A stretch of 64,000 bases of DNA, from assembly GCF_000242635.2 (NCBI RefSeq), contig NC_017770.1, positions 3,174,669 to 3,238,668 of the forward strand, read 5' to 3'. Origin of the DNA: Solitalea canadensis DSM 3403 (GTDB lineage Bacteria > Bacteroidota > Bacteroidia > Sphingobacteriales > Sphingobacteriaceae). How positions within the stretch are numbered: the first letter of the stretch is position 1; the number at the start of each line of letters is the position of its first letter. Made by a program: the position numbers and the translations under genes. The notes beneath the pieces were generated by a model. That model had not been told where the DNA came from, did no database searches, and worked only from the letters and a program-made list of their open reading frames with translations. Shown here one piece after another: positions 7,539-16,560 of this stretch.

Positions 7539-8822
7539 TTACTTTAAACGTTTCACCCTGATTACACCTTCAATACTTGCCACTTTAGGAGTAGCTGTGG
7601 ATGATAACCACCCTGATTTATTCACTGTAAATGTTCCGATGACATAGTCGCCAACATTACCTGATTGTGTAATATCGAGAGAACCTGGACTAGCCACTGC
7701 ATTTTCACCTGATATATAGAAATGGTGATATTCACTATCTTTATTAGGTTTATAACTAAAACCAATGATATCTCCCAATGCCCATGGTTTTTCACCTACC
7801 ACCGGATCTTTCCAGAGAATGCTTACAAACGGGTAAGTAGTATTAGCTTGAGACGACATTATACTATTTGTCCCTTGAACAAACTGGGCTACAGCCGTCG
7901 GCATTGTAATCCATTCACCACCATTGACTCTTAGCGATACTCCTTCTGGTGCCACGTAAACTCGTGCTATTAACAATCCAATAGCTGTGGTTCCATTTTT
8001 TATCCGTACGCTAATAGTTGCAGGATTTTTTGCCGGAATTTTAGCAGGAGCGGTATATTCGGCCTTCACGCTTTGTGGGGTTAATGTACCCTCTCCTACT
8101 AACTTCCATTCATCAATATATTTGCTCTGCAATTCTTTTCCTTCTGTCAGAAATTTTTCTGTTCCGTCTGGCCACAATGGAACTAACATTAATTCTTCAC
8201 TTTCACCCAGATAATGTGTGAGTTTGAGAGTAACCTTTTCTCCTGGATTTATAAAACTTTTATTAGGTAGTAACTCAAATGCTTCGAAGAAACTCCAGTC
8301 ACTAAAGTGTGTAGTTTTGGCCGTAATTGTTTTATTAACAGCATCAACAGCTACACCCCCAACTGCTTTCCATCTACCTATATTATCCTGATAAGAAATA
8401 CCTAGTGCCTCTACACAAGGAACCTGTTCATCTGTATAGTGAAATTTTATGATAGCCGGTTTATTGAACTGTTGTCCGTGCGGAGTAAGGCGGTAAGCCG
8501 TTCCTTCACCACATTGATTGGTATTGGTAATAGGTTGTACGGAGATAGTAGTATTAGTAGCTAATGCGCCAGCTGGAATAGTTACTTCTATACCACCATC
8601 AGCAGACACGATTGTTCCACCTTCGGCACCTATTATTTTAGATGTTGCTACTCCGGCAATTTCTCCAAGTGGCCTTATTACCCCCTGATTAGTAAAAGGA
8701 ATCATGGGACCAGGATCGTCGCCAGGTTTGTCAGTACAACTACTTACTATCACCAGAAGCAATAAAAGGCTTCCATAAAATAGTTTTATTGTTGAGCGCG
8801 CCTTTTCAATTATTGAGACCAT
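7539..8822 (-). CDS. ZU5-like domain lipoprotein
   Basis: The 427-residue product has a signal sequence with a lipobox, VSSC (Cys 29), then a Gly/Pro-rich linker. Residues of about 60-100 read GAEGGTIVSADGGIEVTIP followed by AGALATNTTISVQPI. This is the hallmark of ZU5-type beta-sandwich domains, which in Bacteroidota surface lipoproteins occur as adhesion or interaction modules. The remainder is beta-rich with Ig-like character and no catalytic motif. It starts only 4 bp after the stop of the preceding lipoprotein gene, so the two are translated from one message. Surface exposure is likely; partner and ligand are unknown. Confidence 0.75.
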   Translation of the reverse strand: MVSIIEKARSTIKLFYGSLLLLLVIVSSCTDKPGDDPGPMIPFTNQGVIRPLGEIAGVATSKIIGAEGGTIVSADGGIEVTIPAGALATNTTISVQPITNTNQCGEGTAYRLTPHGQQFNKPAIIKFHYTDEQVPCVEALGISYQDNIGRWKAVGGVAVDAVNKTITAKTTHFSDWSFFEAFELLPNKSFINPGEKVTLKLTHYLGESEELMLVPLWPDGTEKFLTEGKELQSKYIDEWKLVGEGTLTPQSVKAEYTAPAKIPAKNPATISVRIKNGTTAIGLLIARVYVAPEGVSLRVNGGEWITMPTAVAQFVQGTNSIMSSQANTTYPFVSILWKDPVVGEKPWALGDIIGFSYKPNKDSEYHHFYISGENAVASPGSLDITQSGNVGDYVIGTFTVNKSGWLSSTATPKVASIEGVIRVKRLK

Positions 8823-8826
8823 TTCT

Positions 8827-9465
8827 TTAGAAATTCTTAGATTTTAAGGTATAGTGCACAGGAAAATAGATAATTTCACCATCTTCTCCACCTTCCTCAT
8901 ACCCCATTCCTTCAATTTTTACAATTCCTGTTGCAGGATGAATGTAATGATCTATAACGAGCTCCGGATCATAGGTATTGGTTTGACGAACCTTTACACA
9001 ATTAGAAAATGTTCCAGCCGGAGTAGTAACTGTTTCAGAGGTCGATATCACTTTATTGGTTATAGTAACATTAGCTCCTAAATCCGAGGCAATACCTTTT
9101 ACGCTCCAGGAATCACCCACCTTACAGTTCTTTTTATAGATAACCAAACGAAGTTGTCCGAGGGGTCCGTCAGTAGTATTGGCAAAGGCACCATCTTTTT
9201 CGTGCCAGTAGATTTCAAAATCAACTCCAATAAACCAATTGACTGTGTAAAAGCCGTTTTTCTCTTTTGAGAGAATTTTGTATTTCACTTCACCAGATGC
9301 ATCTGCAAGTTCGGATTTATAAACCCACTCATTACCTGCTTTTAAAAATGGTAAAGACTCCTCTGCTTTAGGTTCAGGATTATCTTTCCCTCCATTGCAT
9401 CCGCTAAAAATTGCGGCAGACACTATTACTATTGCTACTATAAGTACAAAAAACTTTCTATTCAT
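8827..9465 (-). CDS. Putative lipoprotein of unknown function
   Basis: The 212-residue product has a hydrophobic leader ending in a lipobox, FSGC (Cys 23), followed by NGGKDNPEPK. The mature part is a beta-rich domain containing LPFLKAGNEWVYKSE and TPAGTFSNCVKVRQT. This pattern recurs in Bacteroidota lipoproteins that resemble a periplasmic beta-barrel or DUF3108-like fold, but I do not assign a family. It lies 40 bp after the lipocalin-like gene and 4 bp before the ZU5-like gene, placing it in the same four-gene transcript. A structural or binding role at the cell envelope is inferred only from the lipidation and context. Confidence 0.72.
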   Translation of the reverse strand: MNRKFFVLIVAIVIVSAAIFSGCNGGKDNPEPKAEESLPFLKAGNEWVYKSELADASGEVKYKILSKEKNGFYTVNWFIGVDFEIYWHEKDGAFANTTDGPLGQLRLVIYKKNCKVGDSWSVKGIASDLGANVTITNKVISTSETVTTPAGTFSNCVKVRQTNTYDPELVIDHYIHPATGIVKIEGMGYEEGGEDGEIIYFPVHYTLKSKNF

Positions 9466-9505
9466 ATCTTTAACTTTTAATTAAGAGAGACGTATTGACG
9501 TTTGA

Positions 9506-10000
9506 TTACCGCGCCTCAAAAGTCAATACATCTGTAAGCGTTATATTTTGATTATATCCGGTTGCCCAAACATATTTAACCTTTAATAGGGTATTGCTTA
9601 ATTCCAATATTTCCCAGGTTTTAACGTTCTTTGCGGCATCCGTTACTGAAACTTTAGCGTTCTTCGCATCGAGCACCCATGTCGCCATTGTTGTTTGAGG
9701 TTCTTCGTAACATTTAATCACACCAGCATTGCCTTCAAACACTTCCTGCTCTTTAAAAACAATAAAATCATCTTTCATACAATCCGCTCTGTGCGCATAA
9801 ACATCCTGATCCGGAGTTCCATCTGCATCTAAATCGACTGCTGGTTCACGAGTCTGCGTTATTAGTACCCATTTTTTATTCATTAATGCAGCACTCATAT
9901 CAATCTGATCAATTACCGGATCTTTTTTCTCACAAGAAGAGATACTAAGCCAGGCAATAGAAATCATCAATAACAGATTTAAAAGATTGTATTTGTTCAT
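9506..10000 (-). CDS. Lipocalin-like lipoprotein
   Basis: The 164-residue product has a signal sequence ending SISSC (lipidated Cys 23). The mature domain starts with LMNKKWVLITQTREPAVDLD, containing the KWxLTxxxxxPAxDxDxDG pattern common in Bacteroidota lipocalin-like lipoproteins, and DADGTPDQD resembles a calcium-binding loop. Near the C-terminus are TWEILELSNTLLKVKY and a short strand, completing a small calycin-like barrel. It is the second gene of the operon behind the outer-membrane barrel gene (18-bp gap). Ligand binding is inferred from the fold. Confidence 0.72.
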   Translation of the reverse strand: MNKYNLLNLLLMISIAWLSISSCEKKDPVIDQIDMSAALMNKKWVLITQTREPAVDLDADGTPDQDVYAHRADCMKDDFIVFKEQEVFEGNAGVIKCYEEPQTTMATWVLDAKNAKVSVTDAAKNVKTWEILELSNTLLKVKYVWATGYNQNITLTDVLTFEAR

Positions 10001-10018
10001 GATTAAAATGTTTGTTTG

Positions 10019-10549
10019 TTAAAACACAAATGCTACTCCTAATTGAAGTGGAGAAATACCGTAACCTAATTCTGCATGGACACCAATTTTATCTGTAAAC
10101 AAATACCTTACACCAGCATGTAATGCAACATCAATATCCCCTCCCGAAGTAGCAGTTCCGTAATCTTCTAAATCACCGGTATACTTAATTTTGTAATGAC
10201 GATACAATAACCCGGCACCACCATACACATCAAATTGCGGATTATTGATTTTTAGAAGTTCGTTGAAATGGTAAGATCCTCTGGCACCAAAAACGAGGTA
10301 AGAGTATTTAATATCGAAATCGTACTTTGTTTGTACATATGCCAGGTTTACACCTGCACTAATATTATCGGCAAATGTTCTTTCTACTGATGCAGTAAAT
10401 GGTAATCCACCGTTTCCGGCAAAGCCAAAAGTTCCAACACCAATACCGGCGTTAACAGCATACTTACTTTTAAAAGTTTGTGCATTTGAATTACTATGCT
10501 GCAATACCAGCAACAATAACAAAGCAAATAGGGTAAAAATTCTTTTCAT
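10019..10549 (-). CDS. Outer-membrane beta-barrel protein
   Basis: The 176-residue product has a signal peptide (about 1-23, ending SNAQ) and a mature part of alternating hydrophobic residues with aromatic girdles (YAVNAGIGVGTFGFAG, VYGGAGLLYRHYKI, LHAGVRYLFTDKIGVHAELG), ending in Phe (QLGVAFVF), as expected for an eight-stranded OmpX/OmpA-N-type porin-like barrel recognised by the BAM machinery. It is the first gene of the minus-strand lipoprotein operon, and a putative Bacteroidota promoter lies just upstream. It faces the divergent histidine-kinase operon across 214 bp, so it may be a target of that system; this is inference. Confidence 0.82.
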   Translation of the reverse strand: MKRIFTLFALLLLLVLQHSNSNAQTFKSKYAVNAGIGVGTFGFAGNGGLPFTASVERTFADNISAGVNLAYVQTKYDFDIKYSYLVFGARGSYHFNELLKINNPQFDVYGGAGLLYRHYKIKYTGDLEDYGTATSGGDIDVALHAGVRYLFTDKIGVHAELGYGISPLQLGVAFVF

Positions 10550-10594
10550 GGAAATGATAAATCTGAATGATTATTTAAATTAATTTCTCGACAG

Positions 10595-10602
10595 CAAAAC
10601 TA
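10595..10602 (-). promoter_or_regulatory. Putative Bacteroidota -7 element for the envelope operon
   Basis: On the minus strand the sequence TAGTTTTG matches the Bacteroidota housekeeping -7 consensus TAnnTTTG. It lies about 46 bp upstream of the beta-barrel start codon. A clear -33 TTG at the right spacing was not seen. Confidence 0.35.
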
Positions 10603-10682
10603 TAGGGAGGGCAAGCCTTATTCTTTAGCAGTAACACTGAGTTTAGGATATCAGTAGAAGTACTTAGTTTTAATTAAGTTAG

Positions 10683-10712
10683 TTGAAATTAAAACTAAAA
10701 AAAGCACATTTG
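10683..10712 (+). promoter_or_regulatory. Putative promoter of the histidine-kinase operon
   Basis: TTG (10683-10685), 19 bp, then CACATTTG (10705-10712) matches the Bacteroidota TTG-N17-23-TAnnTTTG promoter with one mismatch in the -7 element. It lies about 50 bp before the first kinase start. Confidence 0.35.
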
Positions 10713-10763
10713 TAGTTAATTGGAGAAAGCATTGTATAACTATTAATTAAGATTATTAAAGGA

Positions 10764-12716
10764 ATGAAGTCTATGAAGCAATTCCTCTCCGGAGTTATTT
10801 TCCTTACCTTATTATTTCATTATACTGCATCATTTGCCATACCTACACCTGTTATAAAACCAACGCAGGATAGCAACACTGTTAAAAAACTACTGGATTC
10901 GGCTTACGTGTTGGAAAGTACAGATAAAGATGCTGCGTTAACTATCTACAGGAAAGCATATACCATCGGCGTACAAATCAATTATATTTTAGGGCAAGCA
11001 AAGGCGTTGCATTATAGCGGAATTGTCTATTCTGATAAAAGTCAATATCCGAAAGCTATAGATATGTATCGCAAAGCATTAAAACTATATCATAAGATAA
11101 ATTATCCTAGAGGAATAGGAGCCTGCTATACTAACATTGGGAATATTTATCAATATGAAAGTAAACTAGATAGTGCGGTTGCCAACTATCAACAGGGTCT
11201 GAAAGTTTTTGAAGAATTCTCACTAACAAATGCGCTAGCTCAAGCAAGTGGAAACGTTGGTAATATATTTCAACAAGCAGGACAATTCGAAAAAGCGTAC
11301 CATTATCATAATCAATCCATTAAATACGCTGAAATCACCAAAGACTCAAGTATTCTAGCAAATTCCCTGATTAATCTGGGGTCAATTCTTGATGCTTTAG
11401 ACAAACAAGAGCAATCATTTGAAACCCATAAGAGAGCGTTAAAAATTGGAACGCTAACCAATAACTATTATGTCATTCAGCTTGCAAGCATCAATATTGC
11501 CGACTACTATAAGGATAAGCAACAATATACTGAAGCGATCAAATATGGACTTAGAAGCCTTCATTATGCCAATAAACTTTCTTCAACTTTTGACATTGCT
11601 GATATAAAAAATAGATTAGGTGATCTTTATCTTTTAGACAAAAACTACACTACAGCTGAGATCTATTTTAATGAAGCAATGGCATTGTCGGAACCTTTAA
11701 AAACCACCGGACTTACCAGTTCTATTTATAACTCCTTGAATAAATTGTATGCAGCTACTGGTGATTACAAAGAAGCGTACAAATACCTGTCGCTAGCAAA
11801 AAACTTAAATGATAGCATCCTTGGTGAAAAACAAATAAAATCTATCAGTGAGCTTGAAGTTAAATACCAAACCGCGCAAAAGGATCAGCAGCTTGTGCAA
11901 AAGCAACTGCAGATAGCTAAACAAGACCTTAGAATAAAGCAAAAGACACGCATACTGATGATTACCATTGCCGGAATTATCTTACTACTGATCGCATCTG
12001 CCTTCATCTTTATAAATTACCGGAATAAGATGAAATTGCAGACCCAGCACCTGATCCTACTGGAAAAGAAAAAGGAAATAAATATCCTGGAAGCGATGAT
12101 CAAAGGTGAAGAAAAAGAGCGGAGTCGCATTGCCAAGGATTTACACGATGGCGTGGGAGGTTTACTTTCTGCAGCTAAAATGCAGTTTAGCGTTCTTTCA
12201 ACTGAGATTTTCCAACTAACCGGAAAAGATCAATTTTCAAAAGCCTTAAATTTATTAGACGACTCTGCCGGAGAAATACGAAAGATAGCACATAACCTGA
12301 TGCCCGAACTCCTAATCAATTACGGACTTGGCGAAGCGCTTTCGCATTTTGTTAACCGGATGAACAATACGCACCTCAAGATCAGCTTTATCTCTATTGG
12401 TGAACTTCCGGAGGTGAATCAGAACTATGAACTAACTATTTATCGAATTGTACAGGAACTAATCAACAACATTATAAAACATGCCGATGCATCTGAAGCG
12501 CTTGTTCAGTTAAGTTTTCAAGAGGATGTATTGTCGATTACTGTTGAAGATAACGGAAAAGGTTTTGATTTAACAACCGCCACCAACGGAGCAGGATTGA
12601 GTAGTATACAAACACGCGTTGCCGCCTTGGGTGGTTCATTTGAATTAACCGGTAGTATTAATAATGGCACTACGGTATTTATTGAATTTGATCTCGCTGT
12701 AAATAATTACGTGTAA
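10764..12716 (+). CDS. TPR-containing sensor histidine kinase (HisKA_3), first of two
   Basis: The 650-residue protein has a signal or anchor sequence (about 5-25), six or more periplasmic TPR units (residues 45-350; for example YPKAIDMYRKALKLYHKI), a coiled region, one transmembrane helix (about 398-418), then a cytoplasmic HisKA_3 dimerisation domain with EKERSRIAKDLHDGVGGLL (phospho-acceptor H461) and a HATPase_c domain (N box QELINNIIKHA, G1 box VEDNGKGFDL). Such kinases sense envelope or nutritional cues through TPR contacts and phosphorylate NarL-type regulators. A second ATG at 10773 is better spaced from AAAGGA than the first, so the protein may start three codons later. It is paralogous to the next gene. 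Confidence 0.92.
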   Translation: MKSMKQFLSGVIFLTLLFHYTASFAIPTPVIKPTQDSNTVKKLLDSAYVLESTDKDAALTIYRKAYTIGVQINYILGQAKALHYSGIVYSDKSQYPKAIDMYRKALKLYHKINYPRGIGACYTNIGNIYQYESKLDSAVANYQQGLKVFEEFSLTNALAQASGNVGNIFQQAGQFEKAYHYHNQSIKYAEITKDSSILANSLINLGSILDALDKQEQSFETHKRALKIGTLTNNYYVIQLASINIADYYKDKQQYTEAIKYGLRSLHYANKLSSTFDIADIKNRLGDLYLLDKNYTTAEIYFNEAMALSEPLKTTGLTSSIYNSLNKLYAATGDYKEAYKYLSLAKNLNDSILGEKQIKSISELEVKYQTAQKDQQLVQKQLQIAKQDLRIKQKTRILMITIAGIILLLIASAFIFINYRNKMKLQTQHLILLEKKKEINILEAMIKGEEKERSRIAKDLHDGVGGLLSAAKMQFSVLSTEIFQLTGKDQFSKALNLLDDSAGEIRKIAHNLMPELLINYGLGEALSHFVNRMNNTHLKISFISIGELPEVNQNYELTIYRIVQELINNIIKHADASEALVQLSFQEDVLSITVEDNGKGFDLTTATNGAGLSSIQTRVAALGGSFELTGSINNGTTVFIEFDLAVNNYV

Positions 12717-12808
12717 GTAACCATTTGCCGATCTAAGTAGTACTACGTAGAAATAATTAGCCATCTTACTGTAAACTTGTTGATTGATAACGCTCTCTTC
12801 AGAACCTG

Positions 12809-14677
12809 ATGATCATATCCGCTTTAACTAACACGTTTACAAAAAAAACAGGGAATAATCTGCTAAGTAGCTATCATAGTTGTTTACTGGTACTGTTATT
12901 TATTGCGAATAATGTGATTGCTAGTACTAAAATCCCACAAAAAGTTGATGGTTTAATACAAGAAGCAACCTCAAAAGAACAAAAGGGAAATTATAATGAA
13001 GCAATAATCTTTTATAAAAAAGCGCTTACTTCACTGCAAAAAAATCAGTCGGCAGAAACAGGGAAAATCTATTTTCTTTTGGGCAATAACTTTTTTTACC
13101 TGGGACAAAGCGATTCATCTATCAACTATTATTATAAGGCATTAGCGATCGGAGAAAAACTTAACAATGCTGAAATATTAGCCCGCTCGCATCAGGGAAT
13201 AGGGAGTATTTATCATGAACAAAAGAAATATGCTGAAGCTTTATTGGAGCGTACCAAGGCTGTTCAGTGGGCTCGCTTAGTCGCTAATAATCCAAGTGTG
13301 CTTTCCTCTACATTGGTAGCTCAGGCTTTAAGTAATTTTTGGCTTAAAAATTATACTAAAGCCATGGAAATTTACCAGGAAGTTATTCCTATTGCGCTTA
13401 AAATCAATGATTATAAATCATTACGGACAGTTCACATGAATATCGCAGCTATTCATTTAGAATTGAATATCAGGAAACCGATTCTAGGGTATATTAATAA
13501 AAGCCTGTATTATTCGGCATTAATGAAAAATCCTTATTATGATTGTGAAACTAATATGCTGGTCGGGATTTTCTACTGGCGTTTAGGCGAACCAGAAAAA
13601 GCTATTGCGCAGTTAAAACAGTCTGTTAAAATGGGCAAAAAAATTAATGCCCGTTCGCATCTAAAAAGAGTTTATGACTCATTGGCTGTGATTTATACTA
13701 GTAAAAACGACTACAAAGAGGCACTGCATTATTTTAAGCAATCAGCGTCATTAAAAGACAGCATCCAAAGTGAAAAAACGCTAAAACATATAAAAGAGCT
13801 GGAGGTTAAGTATCATTCAGTACAAAAAGATAAAGAACTAGCACAAAAACAGTTAATTATTGCTCAAAAAGATCTGCAGTTAAAGCAAAAATCAAAGTGG
13901 ATTCTTATTCCGGTTATAGGCATTGTTCTTCTGACGATCATATCTGTTTTCATCTTCTTCTATTATAAGAATAAGATGAAGTTTCATCAACAAACATTAA
14001 TGCTTTTAGAAAAGGATAGAGAAATTAGTTTACTTGAAGCGATGATGCAGGGTGAAGAAACTGAACGGGGGCGAATTGCACGCGATTTACACGATGGTAT
14101 TGGGGGCCTGCTTTCAGCAGCGAAGATGCAATTTAGTGTACTTAAGAACACAAATGGTACTACCAATCATAAAGCAGAATTTGAAAACGGCCTGCACTTG
14201 TTAGATGAGTCTGCCAGTGAAATACGTAAGACTGCGCACAATCTACTTCCTGAATTATTAAATAGATTCGGACTAGAAGAGGGTGTTTTTAATTACTGCC
14301 AGCGGGTTAGCACCAATAAGCTCCGGATAGATTTTGTGTGTATGAGTGAAATTCCACGTTTGAAGCAAAGTTTTGAATTAACCATTTACCGGATTATTCA
14401 GGAGTTGGTTAACAACTGTATTAAACATTCGGATGCAAGAGAAGCCTTGGTGCAGTTGAGTTGTTATCAGAATTTTTTGGTAATTACTGTTGAAGACAAC
14501 GGAAAAGGTTTTACCTACCAATTAGGACAAATGGATGGAATTGGGTTGGATCAAATCCATTCAAAAATTAACTCTGTAAATGGTAACATTAAAATAGACT
14601 CAACGGAAAAAGGAACTACCGTTTATATCGAATTTGATATTGAAAAATTACTGATTACTAAAGAAGATATTAGCTAA
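12809..14677 (+). CDS. TPR-containing sensor histidine kinase (HisKA_3), second of two
   Basis: The 622-residue protein repeats the architecture of its upstream neighbour: leader (about 22-40), TPR units (about 45-320; YNEAIIFYKKAL, YKEALHYFKQSASL), transmembrane helix (about 364-385), HisKA_3 with ETERGRIARDLHDGIGGLL (H428), and HATPase_c with QELVNNCIKHSD and VEDNGKGF. The catalytic halves of the two kinases are much more alike than the TPR halves, which suggests tandem duplication followed by divergence of the sensing part. The gene follows 92 bp after the first kinase and ends 2 bp before the response regulator, so it is tightly coupled to it. Both presumably act on that single regulator. 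Confidence 0.92.
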   Translation: MIISALTNTFTKKTGNNLLSSYHSCLLVLLFIANNVIASTKIPQKVDGLIQEATSKEQKGNYNEAIIFYKKALTSLQKNQSAETGKIYFLLGNNFFYLGQSDSSINYYYKALAIGEKLNNAEILARSHQGIGSIYHEQKKYAEALLERTKAVQWARLVANNPSVLSSTLVAQALSNFWLKNYTKAMEIYQEVIPIALKINDYKSLRTVHMNIAAIHLELNIRKPILGYINKSLYYSALMKNPYYDCETNMLVGIFYWRLGEPEKAIAQLKQSVKMGKKINARSHLKRVYDSLAVIYTSKNDYKEALHYFKQSASLKDSIQSEKTLKHIKELEVKYHSVQKDKELAQKQLIIAQKDLQLKQKSKWILIPVIGIVLLTIISVFIFFYYKNKMKFHQQTLMLLEKDREISLLEAMMQGEETERGRIARDLHDGIGGLLSAAKMQFSVLKNTNGTTNHKAEFENGLHLLDESASEIRKTAHNLLPELLNRFGLEEGVFNYCQRVSTNKLRIDFVCMSEIPRLKQSFELTIYRIIQELVNNCIKHSDAREALVQLSCYQNFLVITVEDNGKGFTYQLGQMDGIGLDQIHSKINSVNGNIKIDSTEKGTTVYIEFDIEKLLITKEDIS

Positions 14678-14679
14678 AA

Positions 14680-15312
14680 ATGATAAAGGTTGCGATTGCA
14701 GATGACCATATAATGGTTATTAATGGCTTAAAGATGATGTTGGAAAATAATTCGAACATGGAGGTTATTTCGAGCAGTATCAATGCCCGTGAATTATTAG
14801 AAACGCTGATTTCGGTACAGCCTGATGTACTATTACTTGATATTCAAATGCCCGGTATGAGTGGTTTGGATCTTTGTCCGATTATTACTAAACAATATCC
14901 ATCGATCGGCGTGATTGCGCTTACCAATTTTGAACAATCTCATTATGTAAAGCAAATGATCAGAAATGGGGCAATGGGCTATTTACTCAAAAATACTGAT
15001 CAGGAAACGTTAATTGCAGCTATTGAAGCTGTTCATAATGGTCAACAGTATATTGATCAGCATATTCAGAAACTATTGCTGGAAGAAAGTATTTCAGGAC
15101 GTAAAACTTCTATTTATGAAATCCCTCTTACCAAACGTGAGAAAGAAATATTGAAATTGATCGCCGAAGAAAAAACGAACCAACAAATAGCCGACTCTCT
15201 TTTTATAAGCTTGCGAACGGTTGAGACTCACCGTTTAAATCTTACGCAAAAACTAAATATTAAGAATACGGCCGGGCTTGTAAAAGAAGCGATAAAACGA
15301 GGGTTAATTTAG
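14680..15312 (+). CDS. NarL/LuxR-family response regulator
   Basis: The 210-residue cytoplasmic protein has a receiver domain (about 1-120) with the acidic pair D8-D9, phospho-acceptor D54 in LLLDIQMPG, switch Thr/Ser near LTN, and conserved Lys in GYLLKN. The C-terminal LuxR/GerE helix-turn-helix (about 145-210) reads LTKREKEILKLIAEEKTNQQ with IADSLFISLRTVETHR as recognition region. It is the only regulator next to the two TPR kinases and starts 2 bp after the second. Targets are unknown; the divergent envelope operon beginning at 10549 is the obvious candidate. Confidence 0.93.
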   Translation: MIKVAIADDHIMVINGLKMMLENNSNMEVISSSINARELLETLISVQPDVLLLDIQMPGMSGLDLCPIITKQYPSIGVIALTNFEQSHYVKQMIRNGAMGYLLKNTDQETLIAAIEAVHNGQQYIDQHIQKLLLEESISGRKTSIYEIPLTKREKEILKLIAEEKTNQQIADSLFISLRTVETHRLNLTQKLNIKNTAGLVKEAIKRGLI

Positions 15313-15401
15313 TATCCAGTTTTGCTTTATTTTTAATTATTCAGGATGTCTTTGCTTTACAAGCTTTCATTCTTTTAATTTGCAGCGTTTACGAACGCAT
15401 T

Positions 15402-16283
15402 ATGATCAAGAAATATTTAAGTTATATATTATTATCAGGAACTGTACTTTTTTACACTTCTTGTCAACAAAATAAACCAGCTAAAGAAGTAAAATCAGGC
15501 TCGGATTCAACAAGTACAACTGCTTCTACAGATTCAACCTCCTCGTCTGCACCTACCGATAATACCGGAAAGAAACCTGCAAGTGTTGCAGAAATATTGG
15601 CCCGTAAAGAAGTTCCTATTCTTTGTTACCACCAAATAAGAGATTGGAAAGCTTCGGATTCAAAAGTTGCAAAGGATTATATCATTCCGATAAATGCTTT
15701 TAAAGCGCATGTTAAAATGCTTGCCGACAGTGGCTATCATACGGTTTTACCAGATCAAGTGTATAATTATTTGGTTTATGGAGATCCGCTTCCTTCAAAA
15801 CCGGTGATGCTTACCTTTGATGATACAGACGACGATCAATTTGTTGTAGCAAATGAAGAGTTAAAAAAATACGGCTTTAAAGGTGTTTATTTTATCATGA
15901 CCGTTTCTATCGGTCGCCCGAATTACATGACCAAAGATCAGATTAAGCAACTTTCGGATGAGGGCAATGTAATTGGCAGCCACACTTGGGACCATCATAA
16001 CGTAAAAAAATACCAGGGTGATGATTGGGTAAAGCAAATTGAGAAACCAACCAAAACACTTGAAACCATTACAGGAAAGAAAATCGAGTATTTCGCTTAT
16101 CCGTTTGGCTTATGGAACAAACCTGCTTTTCCTGAGCTAAAGAAACGAGGTTTCAAAGCTGCGTTCAGCCTTGCAGATAAAAAAGACCAGGATGATCCGT
16201 TGTTCACGATACGCCGCATTATTGCCAGTGGATATTGGAGTGCTAATACCCTGAATAAAGCGATGAATAATAGTTTTCATTGA
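15402..16283 (+). CDS. Polysaccharide deacetylase-family lipoprotein
   Basis: The 293-residue product has a lipoprotein signal (LFYTSC, Cys 21) and a Ser/Thr-rich linker (about 32-56), then a NodB-homology carbohydrate esterase 4 domain. VPILCYHQIRD opens the domain; MLTFDD (D140, D141) is motif 1 with catalytic base and metal ligand, although the usual FDDG is here FDDTDDD; GSHTWDHH (H194, H198) is motif 2; and FAYPFG is motif 3. These enzymes remove N- or O-acetyl groups from amino-sugar polymers such as peptidoglycan or poly-GlcNAc, and this one would act at the cell surface or in the periplasm. It appears monocistronic, 90 bp after the response regulator. Confidence 0.85.
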   Translation: MIKKYLSYILLSGTVLFYTSCQQNKPAKEVKSGSDSTSTTASTDSTSSSAPTDNTGKKPASVAEILARKEVPILCYHQIRDWKASDSKVAKDYIIPINAFKAHVKMLADSGYHTVLPDQVYNYLVYGDPLPSKPVMLTFDDTDDDQFVVANEELKKYGFKGVYFIMTVSIGRPNYMTKDQIKQLSDEGNVIGSHTWDHHNVKKYQGDDWVKQIEKPTKTLETITGKKIEYFAYPFGLWNKPAFPELKKRGFKAAFSLADKKDQDDPLFTIRRIIASGYWSANTLNKAMNNSFH

Positions 16284-16560
16284 TTTTTGTAGCTATTGGC
16301 TTTTAGTTTTTAGCCGTTAGCACTTAGAAGTAGATATAAATAGAGGTAGCCTTCGCTGCCTTTGTTCATTTATGCAGGTTTCTTTCAAAAAACAAAGTAA
16401 TCTGTAACGAATAATCAGTTTTGAAAAGATTGGCAAGCAGCATTTAGTAATTAGCCAGCTTATTGGCATTATGCATTTAATATAATTTACAAATCAAAGG
16501 CAGCTTAGACCGTTTTCTTTTTTAAAAGCTAACCGCTAACAGCTATTGGCTAACAGCTAA
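16284..16560. repeat. Intergenic stretch with GCTAACAGCTA-type short repeats
   Basis: The gap between the deacetylase and the convergent amidase contains GCTATTGGCTTTTAG-type sequence at the left and, at the right (about 16528-16561), direct copies of GCTAACAGCTA, spaced about 14 bp, partly complementary to the left copy. Nothing coding was seen. These degenerate repeats may form weak hairpins that end both transcripts. Confidence 0.4.
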
